Assembly (NCBI RefSeq): GCF_000308575.1
Contig: NZ_BAFZ01000119.1
Span: forward strand, 1-64,000
DNA: 64,000 bases
Direction: 5' to 3'
Source of the DNA: Nocardia exalbida NBRC 100660
GTDB lineage: Bacteria; Actinomycetota; Actinomycetes; Mycobacteriales; Mycobacteriaceae
Part shown: one piece after another, positions 25,500 through 34,508 of the stretch
How positions within the stretch are numbered: position 1 is the stretch's first letter
How the letters are laid out: each line of letters starts with the position of its first letter
The notes under the pieces: generated by a model
The model's database searches: none
Seen by the model: only the letters and a program-made list of their open reading frames with translations
Told to the model about the DNA's origin: nothing
Position numbers and translations under genes: made by a program

Positions 25500-26375
25500 C
25501 TATTTCACGCCGCCCGCGGTCAGTCCCGCAACCAGACGCTTCTCGATGAGCGCGAACAGCAGCACCACCGGAATGATGCCGACGGTGGAGATCGCGAACA
25601 CGTACTGCCAGGCGGTGTCGTACTGGCCGACGAACTTGGTCAGCGCCACCGACAGCGGCTGGTTCTCCGGCGTGGTCAGCACGACCAGGCTGGCGGCGAA
25701 TTCGTTCCAGCACGCCACCACCACGAAGATCGTCGCCGTGACGACGCCGGGCCAGACCAGCGGCAGGCTCACCCGCAGCAGCGTCTGCGCGCGGCCGAGT
25801 CCGTCGAGCATCGCGGCCTCCTCGATCTCCACCGGGATCGCGGCGAAGAAACTGTGCAGGATCCACACCGCGAACGACAGGTTGAACGCCGCGTTCACCA
25901 GGATCATCGCCAGCCAGGTGTCGTTGATGCCGAGCGCGAAGAACTCCCGGATCAACCCGGTGACCAGCACCGTCGGCTGCAACATCTGGGTCACCAGCAC
26001 CACGCCGAGAAACACCGCGCGCCCCGGAAAACGGTGCCGCGCCGTGTAGTACCCCGCCGGTATCGCCACGGCCAGCACCAGCGCGGTGGCGCAGACCGCG
26101 ATGATGATCGTGCTGACCAGGTTGAACGGCAACGGCGTCTCGGGGGTGTCCCACATCGTCGCGTAGTTGTCCGGATGCCAGGACTGCGGCAGATACGTCG
26201 GCGGGATGCGCAGGATCTCGGCTCTGCTCTTCAGTGAACCGAGCACCATCACGACGAATGGCAGCAGGAACACCACGGCGAGTATCGCCCCGACCGCGGT
26301 GAGCTCCCAGCGGCGTCGTCCGGCGCGGGTGTCCGCCGGGCCTGCCTGCTCGATGGCCTCGGCCCGCGCGGTCAT
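25500..26375 (-). CDS. Sugar ABC transporter permease, MalG type
   Basis: A 291-residue CUT1 carbohydrate permease with about six membrane helices and the EAA loop VEIEEAAMLDGLGRAQTLLRVSLPLVWPG. The ATG at 26373-26375 overlaps the stop of the MalF-type gene (ATGA). Last gene of a three-gene importer whose binding protein starts at 28505. No ATPase gene is in the cluster, so a shared MsiK/UgpC-like ATPase elsewhere is expected. Confidence 0.92.
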   Translation of the reverse strand: MTARAEAIEQAGPADTRAGRRRWELTAVGAILAVVFLLPFVVMVLGSLKSRAEILRIPPTYLPQSWHPDNYATMWDTPETPLPFNLVSTIIIAVCATALVLAVAIPAGYYTARHRFPGRAVFLGVVLVTQMLQPTVLVTGLIREFFALGINDTWLAMILVNAAFNLSFAVWILHSFFAAIPVEIEEAAMLDGLGRAQTLLRVSLPLVWPGVVTATIFVVVACWNEFAASLVVLTTPENQPLSVALTKFVGQYDTAWQYVFAISTVGIIPVVLLFALIEKRLVAGLTAGGVK

Positions 26376-27253
26376 CGGTCGATCTCCCGGGTCGGGCGGA
26401 CCAGCCGGACGTAGATCGCGATGACGGCGATGATCAGCGCGAAGTTCAGCACGCTCATCGCCGCGGCGGTGTCGATCTGCTGGTTCTGCCGGATCAGCTT
26501 GAAGGTGAGCGTCGTGGTGGTGTCCGCCGAGAACCCGGCGATGCTGCCGGTGATCACTTGCAGGATCGGCAGCGAGTTGAACACGTTGATGATGTTGATG
26601 ATGGTCGCCACCGCGATCGCCGGACGCAGCTGCGGCAGGGTGAGGTAGCGGTAGCGCTGCCACGCGCCCGCGCCGTCGACCCGCCCCGCCTCGTCGATCT
26701 CCGCCGGGATCGACTGGAGTCCGGCCAGAATCGTGTAGGTCGTGAACGGCACGGAGACGAACACCGCCACGCCCATCGCCACCATGAACGCCTGCGTCGG
26801 CTGCTTGGTGAAACCGTAACCGCGGTCGAGCAGCCCGATGTCGACCAGGAACCGGTTCGCGATGCCGACGTCCGGGTCGAGCATGTAGTAGAAGATCGTC
26901 GTCGTCATCACCACCGACGCCGCCCACGGCACCAGGATCGCCATCCGCACCGCGGTGCGTCCGGGGAAATCCTTGTTCAGGAACTGGGCCAGCGCCGCGG
27001 ACAGCACCAGGGTGATCAGCACGACGCCGACCACCCAGACCACCGTGTGAGCCAGCACCGAGCCGAGTTCGGAGATCCCGAACAGGGTCCGGTAGTTGGC
27101 CAGTCCGGCGTTGCCGCGGTCCTGGCCGTAGGCGTTGAGGTCCCTGGTGCTGGTCCACACCATGTAGCAGGCGGGGAAGGCGACGACGGCCGCGATCAGG
27201 ACCAGCGAAGGCCCGATCCACGGCAACGCCGCCGCTATTCCTCTGCGCCGCAC
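26372..27253 (-). CDS. Sugar ABC transporter permease, MalF type
   Basis: A 293-residue CUT1 permease with the EAA loop AEIDEAGRVDGAGAWQRYRYLTLPQLRPA and about six helices. The GTG start at 27251-27253 is one base after the binding-protein stop, so translation is coupled. It pairs with the MalG-type permease to form the membrane channel. Confidence 0.92.
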   Translation of the reverse strand: MRRRGIAAALPWIGPSLVLIAAVVAFPACYMVWTSTRDLNAYGQDRGNAGLANYRTLFGISELGSVLAHTVVWVVGVVLITLVLSAALAQFLNKDFPGRTAVRMAILVPWAASVVMTTTIFYYMLDPDVGIANRFLVDIGLLDRGYGFTKQPTQAFMVAMGVAVFVSVPFTTYTILAGLQSIPAEIDEAGRVDGAGAWQRYRYLTLPQLRPAIAVATIINIINVFNSLPILQVITGSIAGFSADTTTTLTFKLIRQNQQIDTAAAMSVLNFALIIAVIAIYVRLVRPTREIDR

Positions 27254-27254
27254 G

Positions 27255-28505
27255 TCAGTTCGCGGCTTCCTGGATCCGGCGCAGGACCTGAGCCGGGTCC
27301 GCGCCCTGCCCGATGGTGCCCATCTGCTGACGGATGGCGCCTTGCGCCGCGGCCCATTTCGGGTTGTTGCTCGGATAGAACCGCGCCACCGGGAGCGTGG
27401 CGGCGAACGCCTTGGTCACCGGGTCTTCGGCGAGCGCGGTCGCGGCGCTGTGGGTGATCGGGATGAAACCCTCGTGCTTGACGAAGTCCGCGTACACCGC
27501 GGCCGAGTAGAAGAAGTCGAGAAACTTCTTGATCGACTCGGCCTTGGCGCCGTCCTTCTTGAACGCCATCAGGTGATCGGCCACCCCCAGCGTCACCGGC
27601 GTGCCGGTCTTGGTCGGCGAGGGCGCGGTCGCGTAGCGCAGGCCGGGGTTCTTCGCGAGGATCTGGCCGATCGTGGGCGGCAGCGCCTCGATCATGCCGA
27701 TCTTGCCCTGGATGAAGGCGTTGATCACGTCCTTGCGGTCGGTCGCGCCCGGATTCGGCTGGGTCGCACCGGCATCGATGAGGTCACGCATGGCCCGCAC
27801 GCCCTCCAGGTTCACGGGGGTGTCCACGGTGATCCGGTCGCCGTCGGCCCAGGAGCCACCCGCGCCGAAGGTCCAGATGGACGTCTCGCCCTGCGCCTCC
27901 TCGCTGCCCAGCGGAAGCCCGTACCCGGAGACGCCGCCGCCGAGCGCCTGGATCTTCTTCGCCGCGTCGGTCAGCTCGGCCCAGGTTTTCGGCGGCCGGG
28001 CGATGCCCGCCTTTTCGAACAATTCGGCGTTGTAGAACAGGGTGCGGGTGGAGGCGAACAGCGGCAGCGCGTACTGCGTGCCGTTGAGTGCCGCGTTCTG
28101 GGCGAAAGCCGGTTGGATGTCGGCCAGCACCGGCGCGGAGACGATGTCGGCGGCCGGGTAGAGCAGGCCGTCGCCGGCGAAGCTGGCGTAGGCGTCGATG
28201 TTGAGCAGGTCCGGAGTGGTCGACGGCGACTGGAGCTTGGTGCGCACCACGTCGTTGATCGAGTTCCACGACTCCATCTGCAAGTTGACGGTGACGCCAG
28301 GGTTCTGCTTCTGGAATTCGGCGATGATGCCGTCCCACAGCGCCTTGGTGCCGGTGGCGCCGTCGCTGTAGGAGGGGGCGAGGAAATTGATCGTGGTGGC
28401 GGAGTCCGCGGCATCTTTGGCACCGAACCCGCAGGACGAGAGGGTCAGCGCGACGCCGGTGACCATCGCGACTCCGGCAAGCACGCGACGAAATGGTCTT
28501 TTCAC
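27255..28505 (-). CDS. Sugar ABC transporter substrate-binding lipoprotein
   Basis: A 416-residue extracellular solute-binding protein of family 1. The signal peptide MKRPFRRVLAGVAMVTG leads to lipobox LSSC (Cys25). The mature start TTINFLAPSYSDG and ALWDGIIAEFQKQNPGVTV are typical of CUT1 binding proteins. First gene of the importer operon, divergent from agaS. The context suggests N-acetylgalactosamine or an oligosaccharide containing it. Confidence 0.92.
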   Translation of the reverse strand: MKRPFRRVLAGVAMVTGVALTLSSCGFGAKDAADSATTINFLAPSYSDGATGTKALWDGIIAEFQKQNPGVTVNLQMESWNSINDVVRTKLQSPSTTPDLLNIDAYASFAGDGLLYPAADIVSAPVLADIQPAFAQNAALNGTQYALPLFASTRTLFYNAELFEKAGIARPPKTWAELTDAAKKIQALGGGVSGYGLPLGSEEAQGETSIWTFGAGGSWADGDRITVDTPVNLEGVRAMRDLIDAGATQPNPGATDRKDVINAFIQGKIGMIEALPPTIGQILAKNPGLRYATAPSPTKTGTPVTLGVADHLMAFKKDGAKAESIKKFLDFFYSAAVYADFVKHEGFIPITHSAATALAEDPVTKAFAATLPVARFYPSNNPKWAAAQGAIRQQMGTIGQGADPAQVLRRIQEAAN

Positions 28506-28618
28506 GAGCAGAACCTTTCAGATTTACCCACCCGGCGCCAGCCCAGGCGCCGATGATGGGAGGACGCACGGTCCGTGCACGTCAATCTAACCCGGATCGT
28601 GATCATATGTGACCGATT

Positions 28619-28645
28619 TGATCGTAAATTTGACATAAACGATCA
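28619..28645. promoter_or_regulatory. Inverted-repeat operator between binding protein and agaS genes
   Basis: TGATCGT (28619-28625) and ACGATCA (28639-28645) form a perfect inverted repeat with a 13-base AT-rich spacer. TGATCATATG (28600-28609) just before may be a third half-site. The site is centred in the 28506-28664 divergent region, so one regulator, probably the DeoR protein at 23767, could control both operons. Confidence 0.55.
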
Positions 28646-28664
28646 CAAGGATGAGGCTGTTCTG

Positions 28665-29573
28665 GTGCCTACGCCTGCCCGCACGCCGCAGCCGCATCTG
28701 GCCACCGAGGTGGCCACCCAGCCGGACGACTGGACGCACGCCGCGACCATCGCCGCCGATCATCACGCCGCGCTGCCGAGGCCGGGCGAGCGCGTCGCGG
28801 TGATCGGTTGCGGCACTTCATATTTCATGTCACGTGCGATCGCGGAATTACGGGAGGGGTCGGGCGCCGGCGTCACCGACGCCTGGCCCGCCAGCGCGGT
28901 CCGCGCTCGCGACTACGACCGCTACCTGGTGATCTGCCGTTCCGGCACGACCACCGAGGTGGTGCGCGCCATGCGGGAGATCCCGGCGCACATCCCCCGC
29001 GCGGTGATCTGCTCCAGTCCCGGCACACCCGTCCTCGAACTGGGCGACCCGATCCTGATCGACCAGGTCGATGAGCGGTCGGTGGTGCAGACGCGTTTCG
29101 CGACGACCGCCCTCGCCATCCTGCGCAGCCACCTGGGCGAGGATCTGGCTCCGGTGATCGCCCGAGCTCGGGCGGTGCTCGCCGAGGATCCCGCCGAATC
29201 GCTGGCCGGGGTGCGCGGCGCCGAGCAGATCAGCTTCGTCGGCATGGGATTCGCGGCGGCCATCGCCGACGAGGCGGCGCTCAAGCTGCGCGAATCCTGC
29301 CAGTCCTGGACGGAGGCGTATCCGGCGACCGAGTACCGCCACGGCCCGATCGCCATCTCCGCGCCCGGCCGCGCGGTCTGGGCCTTCGGAGCGCTGGAGC
29401 CCGGCTTCGCCGCCGACGTCACCGCCACCGGCGCCCATCTGGAACACCGCGACATCGACCCGATGGCGGACCTGGTCCGAGTACACCGGCTCTGTCTCCT
29501 GCGCTCCGCCGACCTCGGACTCGACCCCGACCACCCACGCGGCCTGAATCGCTCGGTGGTCCTGAAGTCATGA
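28665..29573 (+). CDS. agaS: SIS-domain sugar-phosphate isomerase/deaminase, AgaS-like
   Basis: A 302-residue double-SIS protein. The first SIS domain has VIGCGTSYFMSRAI and ICRSGTTTEVVRAM. The second has SFVGMGFAAAIADEAALKLRESCQSW and ATEYRHGPIA. AgaS converts galactosamine-6-phosphate to tagatose-6-phosphate and ammonia; related GlmS-type proteins act on glucosamine-6-phosphate. The GTG at 28665 avoids reading through the operator. First gene of the catabolic run agaS-ROK-nagA-pfkB-aldolase. Confidence 0.85.
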   Translation: MPTPARTPQPHLATEVATQPDDWTHAATIAADHHAALPRPGERVAVIGCGTSYFMSRAIAELREGSGAGVTDAWPASAVRARDYDRYLVICRSGTTTEVVRAMREIPAHIPRAVICSSPGTPVLELGDPILIDQVDERSVVQTRFATTALAILRSHLGEDLAPVIARARAVLAEDPAESLAGVRGAEQISFVGMGFAAAIADEAALKLRESCQSWTEAYPATEYRHGPIAISAPGRAVWAFGALEPGFAADVTATGAHLEHRDIDPMADLVRVHRLCLLRSADLGLDPDHPRGLNRSVVLKS

Positions 29574-30024
29574 TCGAGGGCGAGCGGTGAACGTCGGCCG
29601 GGTCCCATTCGTCGCGCGGGTGTCGGACACATCCTTGCGAAACCGGGCCCGCCGATCCTCGCCGCGGACCGTGGGGGCCGTCGTCGCCATGCTCCAGCCG
29701 CTCGCGCCCGTGCGCACCGCCGCGCACCTCGTCGTCGGCGTGCCACCCCACGCCGCGCCCGCATCCGCACAGAAATCGCTTCGAAGCACCGACCCGGGAA
29801 CGGGAACCGCGTCCCAGCACCATGGCACGACGTCGTTGCAGGCCGCGTGTGCACCGGCGCGGGAGGCGGCACGAACTACTGTGCCGAGAATGGGTACCGA
29901 TCAGCCGCGGACGTCGGCGGGCGAGTCCATCTCCGGACCGCGCGGCGCGGGGACGGACCGCGCGTGCACCGACGACCGGTGCGGGCGCGCCGAGCTGGAG
30001 GACACGGTCGAGGGCGCCCGTGCG
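29574..30024 (+). other. Ambiguous stretch between agaS and ROK kinase
   Basis: The ROK frame is open back to a GTG at 29587, which would give the kinase a 170-residue Arg/Pro/Ala-rich lead unlike any kinase domain I know. The first ~60 codons have high G/C third positions; later codons do not. No domain is recognised on either strand. Treated as non-coding or a fragment, with low certainty. Confidence 0.35.
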
Positions 30025-31032
30025 ATGCGGTTCGACCAGGCCGCTGGGCCACAGCCGGCCCCATGTCAGGGCGCGGCCGCGCAGGCCACCGCTGTGCTGG
30101 GCACTGCGGCTGTCCTGCCCGACGACGCGCTCGTCCTCGGATTGGACGTCGGCGGCACAACCATCAAGGGCGAGGTCACCGATGCCGGGGGCACGGCACT
30201 GGCGGTGGGCACGGTCGCCACGCCGCACGGTCCGGCTGCCTTCGACGCGATGGGCGAGTTGGGCGAGCGGTTGCTGTCCGAACTGCCGGAAGCCGACCGC
30301 CGCCGGGTGCGCCGGGCGGCTGTCGTGCTGCCCGGCATCGTGGACACGGCCCGATCGGTGGCGGTGTTCAGCAGCAATGTCGGCTGGCGGGACGTGCACG
30401 TGGGCGACCGCTTCGCCGAGCGCTGGGGCGTGCCGACACTCATCGAACACGATGTGGCCGTGGCCGGTTGGGCGGAATGGCGCTACGGCGCCGGGCGGGG
30501 TTACGAGAACGTGTGCGTCGTCGTTCTCGGCACCGGCATCTCCGGGACGCTGTCGGTCGGCGGACGGCTGGTGCGCAGCGCTTACGGGCAGGTCGGCGAG
30601 TACGGGCACGTGCCGGTGCGGCGCGTGGGCGGATTGCCCTGCCCGTGCGGCAACACCGGCTGCGTCGAGACCGTCGCCTCGGGCGCGGCCATCGCGCGGG
30701 CCTACACCCGGCGCACCGGGCGCGAGATCGGTGGCGCGGCGCAGGTCTTCGCGCTGATGTCCACCGATCCCGACGCGGCCGCCGTGGTCGAGGACGCGGT
30801 CGACGCGCTCGCCGACGGGCTGGTCGGCATCGTGCACGCGGCTTGCCCCGAACTGATCGTTCTCGGCGGCGGGGTCGCCGGAGCCGGCGCGGCGCTCACC
30901 GAACCCCTGCACCGGGCGCTGTCCGACCGGCTCCGCTTGGTCCCCGCCCCACGCGTGGTACTCGGCGAGTTCGGCGCTCGCGCGGGCCTCGCGGGCGCCG
31001 CCCTCTTCGCGCGACGCGGAGCATTGACATGA
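30025..31032 (+). CDS. ROK-family sugar kinase
   Basis: A ROK kinase (335 residues from the ATG at 30025; 312 if the GTG at 30094 is used). Phosphate-binding is LGLDVGGTTIKGEV, the catalytic Asp is in TLIEHDVAVAGWAEW, VVLGTGISGTL follows, and the zinc-binding cysteines are in PCPCGNTGCVE. It would phosphorylate the imported amino sugar in the cytosol, replacing the phosphotransferase entry of the classical Aga pathway. GAGGG lies 10 bases before 30025. The start is the uncertain point, the family assignment is not. Confidence 0.82.
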   Translation: MRFDQAAGPQPAPCQGAAAQATAVLGTAAVLPDDALVLGLDVGGTTIKGEVTDAGGTALAVGTVATPHGPAAFDAMGELGERLLSELPEADRRRVRRAAVVLPGIVDTARSVAVFSSNVGWRDVHVGDRFAERWGVPTLIEHDVAVAGWAEWRYGAGRGYENVCVVVLGTGISGTLSVGGRLVRSAYGQVGEYGHVPVRRVGGLPCPCGNTGCVETVASGAAIARAYTRRTGREIGGAAQVFALMSTDPDAAAVVEDAVDALADGLVGIVHAACPELIVLGGGVAGAGAALTEPLHRALSDRLRLVPAPRVVLGEFGARAGLAGAALFARRGALT

Positions 31033-31357
31033 CGCCACACCGAAAGCCCGCCACCGGCGAATCCCACAACCCCATTCCTGGTCGATCGCGTCGCCGAGGC
31101 GGCCGGGCCGATGCCGGACGTGATCTCCGTCCACGTCCGGTCCGTGCTTACGACGGTCGACGAGATGGCGAAAACTCCTCACATCCGAATCCGGGCGGCG
31201 CAATCGTTCATCCGGCGACCCGCCGCCGCGAGACGGCTGCATCCGCGGCGCGACTCGCCGACCGTCACGTACGGCGGAAACCGCCACCACGCGCGAACTC
31301 CGCCGACTGCTCCCTCCCGGCGGACGCCATCCGAATCGCGGGCCGAGGAGGACCGAC
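31033..31357 (+). other. Gap between ROK kinase and nagA
   Basis: 325 bases without a convincing gene. The ROK frame continues after its stop as a protein-like stretch (FLVDRVAEAAGPMPDV... over about 45 codons from 31072) that matches no family I know and degrades into Arg-rich residues. It could be a gene remnant. The end carries the nagA ribosome binding site. Confidence 0.4.
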
Positions 31358-32509
31358 ATGACAGAGCTGATGATCCGGGGCCGCATCGTCTCGGCGAGCG
31401 TCGCGCTGGACGACGGCGTGGTGATGATCTCCGGGGACCGGATCGAGGCGGTGCGGTCGTTCGCGCAGTGGCGCGCGGCGCATCGCGATTTACCTGAGCC
31501 GCCATTTTCCGGCACCGTCCTGCCGGGGCTTGTGGATATTCACAACCACGGTGGATTCGGGTATCGGTTCGACACCGTGGACGGCGCGCAGGCACGGACG
31601 GCGGCGCAATCGCACCATGCGCGCGGCTCGACCACGGTGGTGGCGAGCGTGGTCACCGGTCCTGCCGAGGAGATGGTGGCGCAGACCGCCGCCCTGCGCG
31701 AACTCGCCGAGGAAGGCGTGCTCGGCGGTGTCCACGTCGAGGGGCCGTTCCTGTCCGAGGCGCGCTGCGGAGCCCAGGACCCGCGATTCCTGTGCGACCC
31801 CGATCCGGGACTGACCGACCGGCTGCTGACGGCGGGCGGCGGGCACCTGCGCGCGATGACCCTCGCGCCGGAGCGCCCCGGTTACGCGGCCGTCGCACGG
31901 CGCCTGGCCGACAGCGGCGTGGTGATCGCACTCGGCCACAGCGACACCGACTACGCGTCCTTCCGGAATGCTCTGCGGCCGAATGGATCGGCGAGCGTGG
32001 TGACCCATCTGGCGAACGGCATGCCGCCGCTGCACCACCGTCACCCCGGCCCGGTCGCCGCGGCACTGGTGGCCGCGGCGGCCGGGGACGCCATCGTGGA
32101 ATTGATCGGCGACGGCGTGCACGTGGACCCGGGTTTCGCCGCGCTGGTGTTCGCGACCGCGCCGGGACGCGTCGCGCTGGTCACCGATGCCATGCAGGCC
32201 GCGGGCCTCGGTGACGGCGAATACCAGCTCGGCCCGCAGCCGGTGACGGTGCGAGACGGGGTGGCGCGCGTCGCGGGCGGATCCATCGCGGGCGGCGTGA
32301 GCACCCTGCTGGAATGCCTCGCGCGCGCCGTGCGCGAATCGGGTGTCCCGCTGCGGGACGCGGTACTCGCGGCCACCTCGGTTCCGGCCGCCGCGCTCGG
32401 GCTCGCCGACGTCGGTGACCTGCGGCCCGGCCAATTCGCCGACATATTGACAGTCAGTGACAATCTCCACTTGCGCAGGGTGCTCAGACGTGGACAGTGG
32501 TTGAGGTGA
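31358..32509 (+). CDS. nagA: N-acetylglucosamine/galactosamine-6-phosphate deacetylase
   Basis: A 383-residue amidohydrolase removing acetate from N-acetylhexosamine-6-phosphate. Metal and catalytic residues are visible: His62 and His64 in DIHNHGG, Glu128 in HVEGPF, His194 in GHSD, His217 in THLANGM and Asp277 in VTDAM. GGAGGA lies nine bases before the ATG. It precedes pfkB with a short overlap. In this cluster the substrate is more likely the galactosamine form (AgaA role) because tagatose-type genes follow. Confidence 0.93.
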   Translation: MTELMIRGRIVSASVALDDGVVMISGDRIEAVRSFAQWRAAHRDLPEPPFSGTVLPGLVDIHNHGGFGYRFDTVDGAQARTAAQSHHARGSTTVVASVVTGPAEEMVAQTAALRELAEEGVLGGVHVEGPFLSEARCGAQDPRFLCDPDPGLTDRLLTAGGGHLRAMTLAPERPGYAAVARRLADSGVVIALGHSDTDYASFRNALRPNGSASVVTHLANGMPPLHHRHPGPVAAALVAAAAGDAIVELIGDGVHVDPGFAALVFATAPGRVALVTDAMQAAGLGDGEYQLGPQPVTVRDGVARVAGGSIAGGVSTLLECLARAVRESGVPLRDAVLAATSVPAAALGLADVGDLRPGQFADILTVSDNLHLRRVLRRGQWLR

Positions 32510-33459
32510 TCCTCACCGTGACAATGAATCCCGCGTACGACATGACCTATCGCGTCGAACGTTTCGAACGCGGGCAGGCCCACCGGGTCCGGTCGGTGGA
32601 ACAACGCATCGGCGGCAAGGGCATCAACGTGACCCGCGTGCTGAATCAGCTCGGCAAATACGCCAGGGCCACCGGGTTCTCCGATCACGCCTTCGCGGCG
32701 GCCGCCGAACTGGAGTTGCCGGTCGACTTCGTGCACGCGCTGCCCTGGGTGCGCCGCACGGTGGTGATCAGCGAGTCCGAGGACGGTACCGCCACCGCGC
32801 TGTGGGAGCCGGGCGCCCGGGTCTCCAATCCGCACGCCGCGGAGCAGTTGGCGGTCCGGGTGGCGGGCCTGCTACCCGATATCGCCGGGTTGGTCATCTC
32901 CGGGTCGCTGCCGGGCGGCATCGACCCCTCGCTGCCCGCCGAGATCGCCCGCACCGCCATCGCGGCCGACGTGCCCACCATCTGCGACGTCGACGGCGAG
33001 GCGCTGCGCTTGGCCGCGCAGGTGCCCGGCATCGTGCTCACCCCGAACGAGAGCGAACTCCAACGTCTCACCGGTACGGAGCCGACGACCGCCGACGACA
33101 TCGTCAGCGCTGTGCAGCCGCTGATCGCGCACGGCGTGCGCGCCGTGATCGCGACCTGCGGCCCCGAGGGGATCACCGCCGTGACCGCCGACGGCGCGTG
33201 GTCGGCGGCGCTCGCCGAACCGCTCGCCGGAAATCCCACCGGCGCGGGCGATGCCGCGGTGGCGGCCGTGATCGCCGCCCTCTCGTCCGCATCGCGCACC
33301 GACTGGCCCGCCCTGCTCTCCGACGCGGTCGCGACCTCGGCGGCCGCCGTGGTCGTCCCGGTGGCCGGCGAGATCGACCGCGGTCTGCGCACCCGTCTCA
33401 CCCCGACCGTCCGGATTCGAGAACTGGATCTACCAGCACCGCAGGAGGCTGCCTCGTGA
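32506..33459 (+). CDS. PfkB-family kinase (tagatose-6-phosphate / fructose-1-phosphate kinase type)
   Basis: A 317-residue ribokinase-fold kinase of the LacC/FruK subgroup. TVTMNPAYDMTYRV at the start, GGKGINVTRVLNQLG for sugar binding and the catalytic NPTGAGDAAVAA near the C-terminus are visible. The GTG at 32506 overlaps the nagA stop as GTGA; another GTG at 32497 is possible. With the aldolase next to it, phosphorylation of tagatose-6-phosphate to the bisphosphate is the expected reaction. Confidence 0.88.
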   Translation: MILTVTMNPAYDMTYRVERFERGQAHRVRSVEQRIGGKGINVTRVLNQLGKYARATGFSDHAFAAAAELELPVDFVHALPWVRRTVVISESEDGTATALWEPGARVSNPHAAEQLAVRVAGLLPDIAGLVISGSLPGGIDPSLPAEIARTAIAADVPTICDVDGEALRLAAQVPGIVLTPNESELQRLTGTEPTTADDIVSAVQPLIAHGVRAVIATCGPEGITAVTADGAWSAALAEPLAGNPTGAGDAAVAAVIAALSSASRTDWPALLSDAVATSAAAVVVPVAGEIDRGLRTRLTPTVRIRELDLPAPQEAAS

Positions 33460-33595
33460 CCGCCCAGCCCACCGATCCGGCCGGCCACCGGCCCTGCGAG
33501 CCGCCACGGCATACCACAGCCTGCGGCAAGCCGATTACGAGCGGTCCGACCGCGCAGGTACCGCCGCGGTCAGTGGTCTCGCGAAAGCCCGCTAT

Positions 33596-34441
33596 ATGCC
33601 GCTGACCTCGATACCCGAGCTGATCGCCGCGGCCCGTCCCGGCGGACTCGGCGCGTTCAACGTGATCACCCTCGAGCACGCCGAGGCGATCGCGGCCGCC
33701 GCGGAATCGGCGAAACGGCCGGTGGTTATGCAACTGTCGGAGAACACCGCGCTCTATCACCGTGGCATCGCCCCGCTCGCCCTCGCCTGCCTGCGCATCG
33801 CCGCCGACAGCGACGCCGCGATCGCGGTCCATCTCGACCATGCCACCACCGCCGAACTGATCCATACCGCGGTCGGTCTCGGCATCCGCTCGGTCATGTA
33901 CGACGGCTCGGCCCTCGACTACGCCGACAACGTCGCCGCCACCACCGCGATCACCGCGTGGTGCCACGAGCGCGGCGTGCACATCGAAGCCGAACTCGGT
34001 GCGATCGGCGGCAAGGACGGCGCCCACGCGCCCGGCGCGCGCACCGATCCCGACGAGGCGGTGGAGTTCGTGCGCGCCACCGGCGTCGACGCACTCGCGG
34101 TCGCCGTCGGCTCCGCACATGCCATGCACACGCGCACCGCCGAACTCGACAACGACCTGATCGCCCACCTGGCCGCGAAGGTCCCCGTCCCCTTGGTGCT
34201 GCACGGCTCCTCCGGCGTCCCCGATCACGGCCTGCGCGCCGCCGTAGAAAACGGCATGACGAAGATCAACATCGCCACCCGCCTCAACATCCGGATGACA
34301 TCCGCCATCCGCGATCACCTCACGAACGCCCCCGACCTCTCCGACCCACGCAAGTACCTCACCCCCGCCCGCGCAGCCGTCCAATCGGAAGTCGAACACT
34401 TCCTCCACCTCCTCGCCGGCTCCAGCACCCCCGGAGACTGA
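33596..34441 (+). CDS. Class II ketose-bisphosphate aldolase (GatY/KbaY-like)
   Basis: A 281-residue zinc-dependent aldolase splitting tagatose- or fructose-1,6-bisphosphate into glyceraldehyde-3-phosphate and dihydroxyacetone phosphate. Metal and catalytic sites are visible: AVHLDHATT (Asp and His), IEAELGAIGGKDG (Glu), AVGSAHAMHT (His), LHGSSGVPD (His) and KINIATRLN (phosphate-binding). The 136-base gap from pfkB holds no convincing gene. Last gene of the catabolic run. Confidence 0.9.
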   Translation: MPLTSIPELIAAARPGGLGAFNVITLEHAEAIAAAAESAKRPVVMQLSENTALYHRGIAPLALACLRIAADSDAAIAVHLDHATTAELIHTAVGLGIRSVMYDGSALDYADNVAATTAITAWCHERGVHIEAELGAIGGKDGAHAPGARTDPDEAVEFVRATGVDALAVAVGSAHAMHTRTAELDNDLIAHLAAKVPVPLVLHGSSGVPDHGLRAAVENGMTKINIATRLNIRMTSAIRDHLTNAPDLSDPRKYLTPARAAVQSEVEHFLHLLAGSSTPGD

Positions 34442-34468
34442 CTTCTGTTTTGCCGCGCGGCAAGGAAA

Positions 34469-34508
34469 CGGCCGGCGGCGCGTGCGAGGGTTTGCGCGCC
34501 GTCGGCCG
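34469..34508. terminator. Bidirectional terminator hairpin
   Basis: CGGCCGGCGGCGCG (34469-34482) pairs with CGCGCCGTCGGCCG (34495-34508), 14 bp with one G-U pair and a 12-base loop, between the convergent aldolase and DUF397 genes. A 14-base palindrome, TTGCCGCGCGGCAA (34450-34463), lies just before it. Confidence 0.7.

Noticed and set aside
25500..27221. 573-residue fused sugar permease frame
   Set aside because: Same situation: the first half is out of frame with the MalF-type gene; the true start is the ATG at 26375.
29419..31515. 698-residue minus-strand frame across the ROK gene
   Set aside because: It is antisense to a clear ROK kinase and contains no recognisable domain.
33456..33605. 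Small GTG-started frame overlapping the pfkB stop
   Set aside because: The overlap looks coupled, but the 49-residue product has no protein-like features and runs into the aldolase start out of frame.
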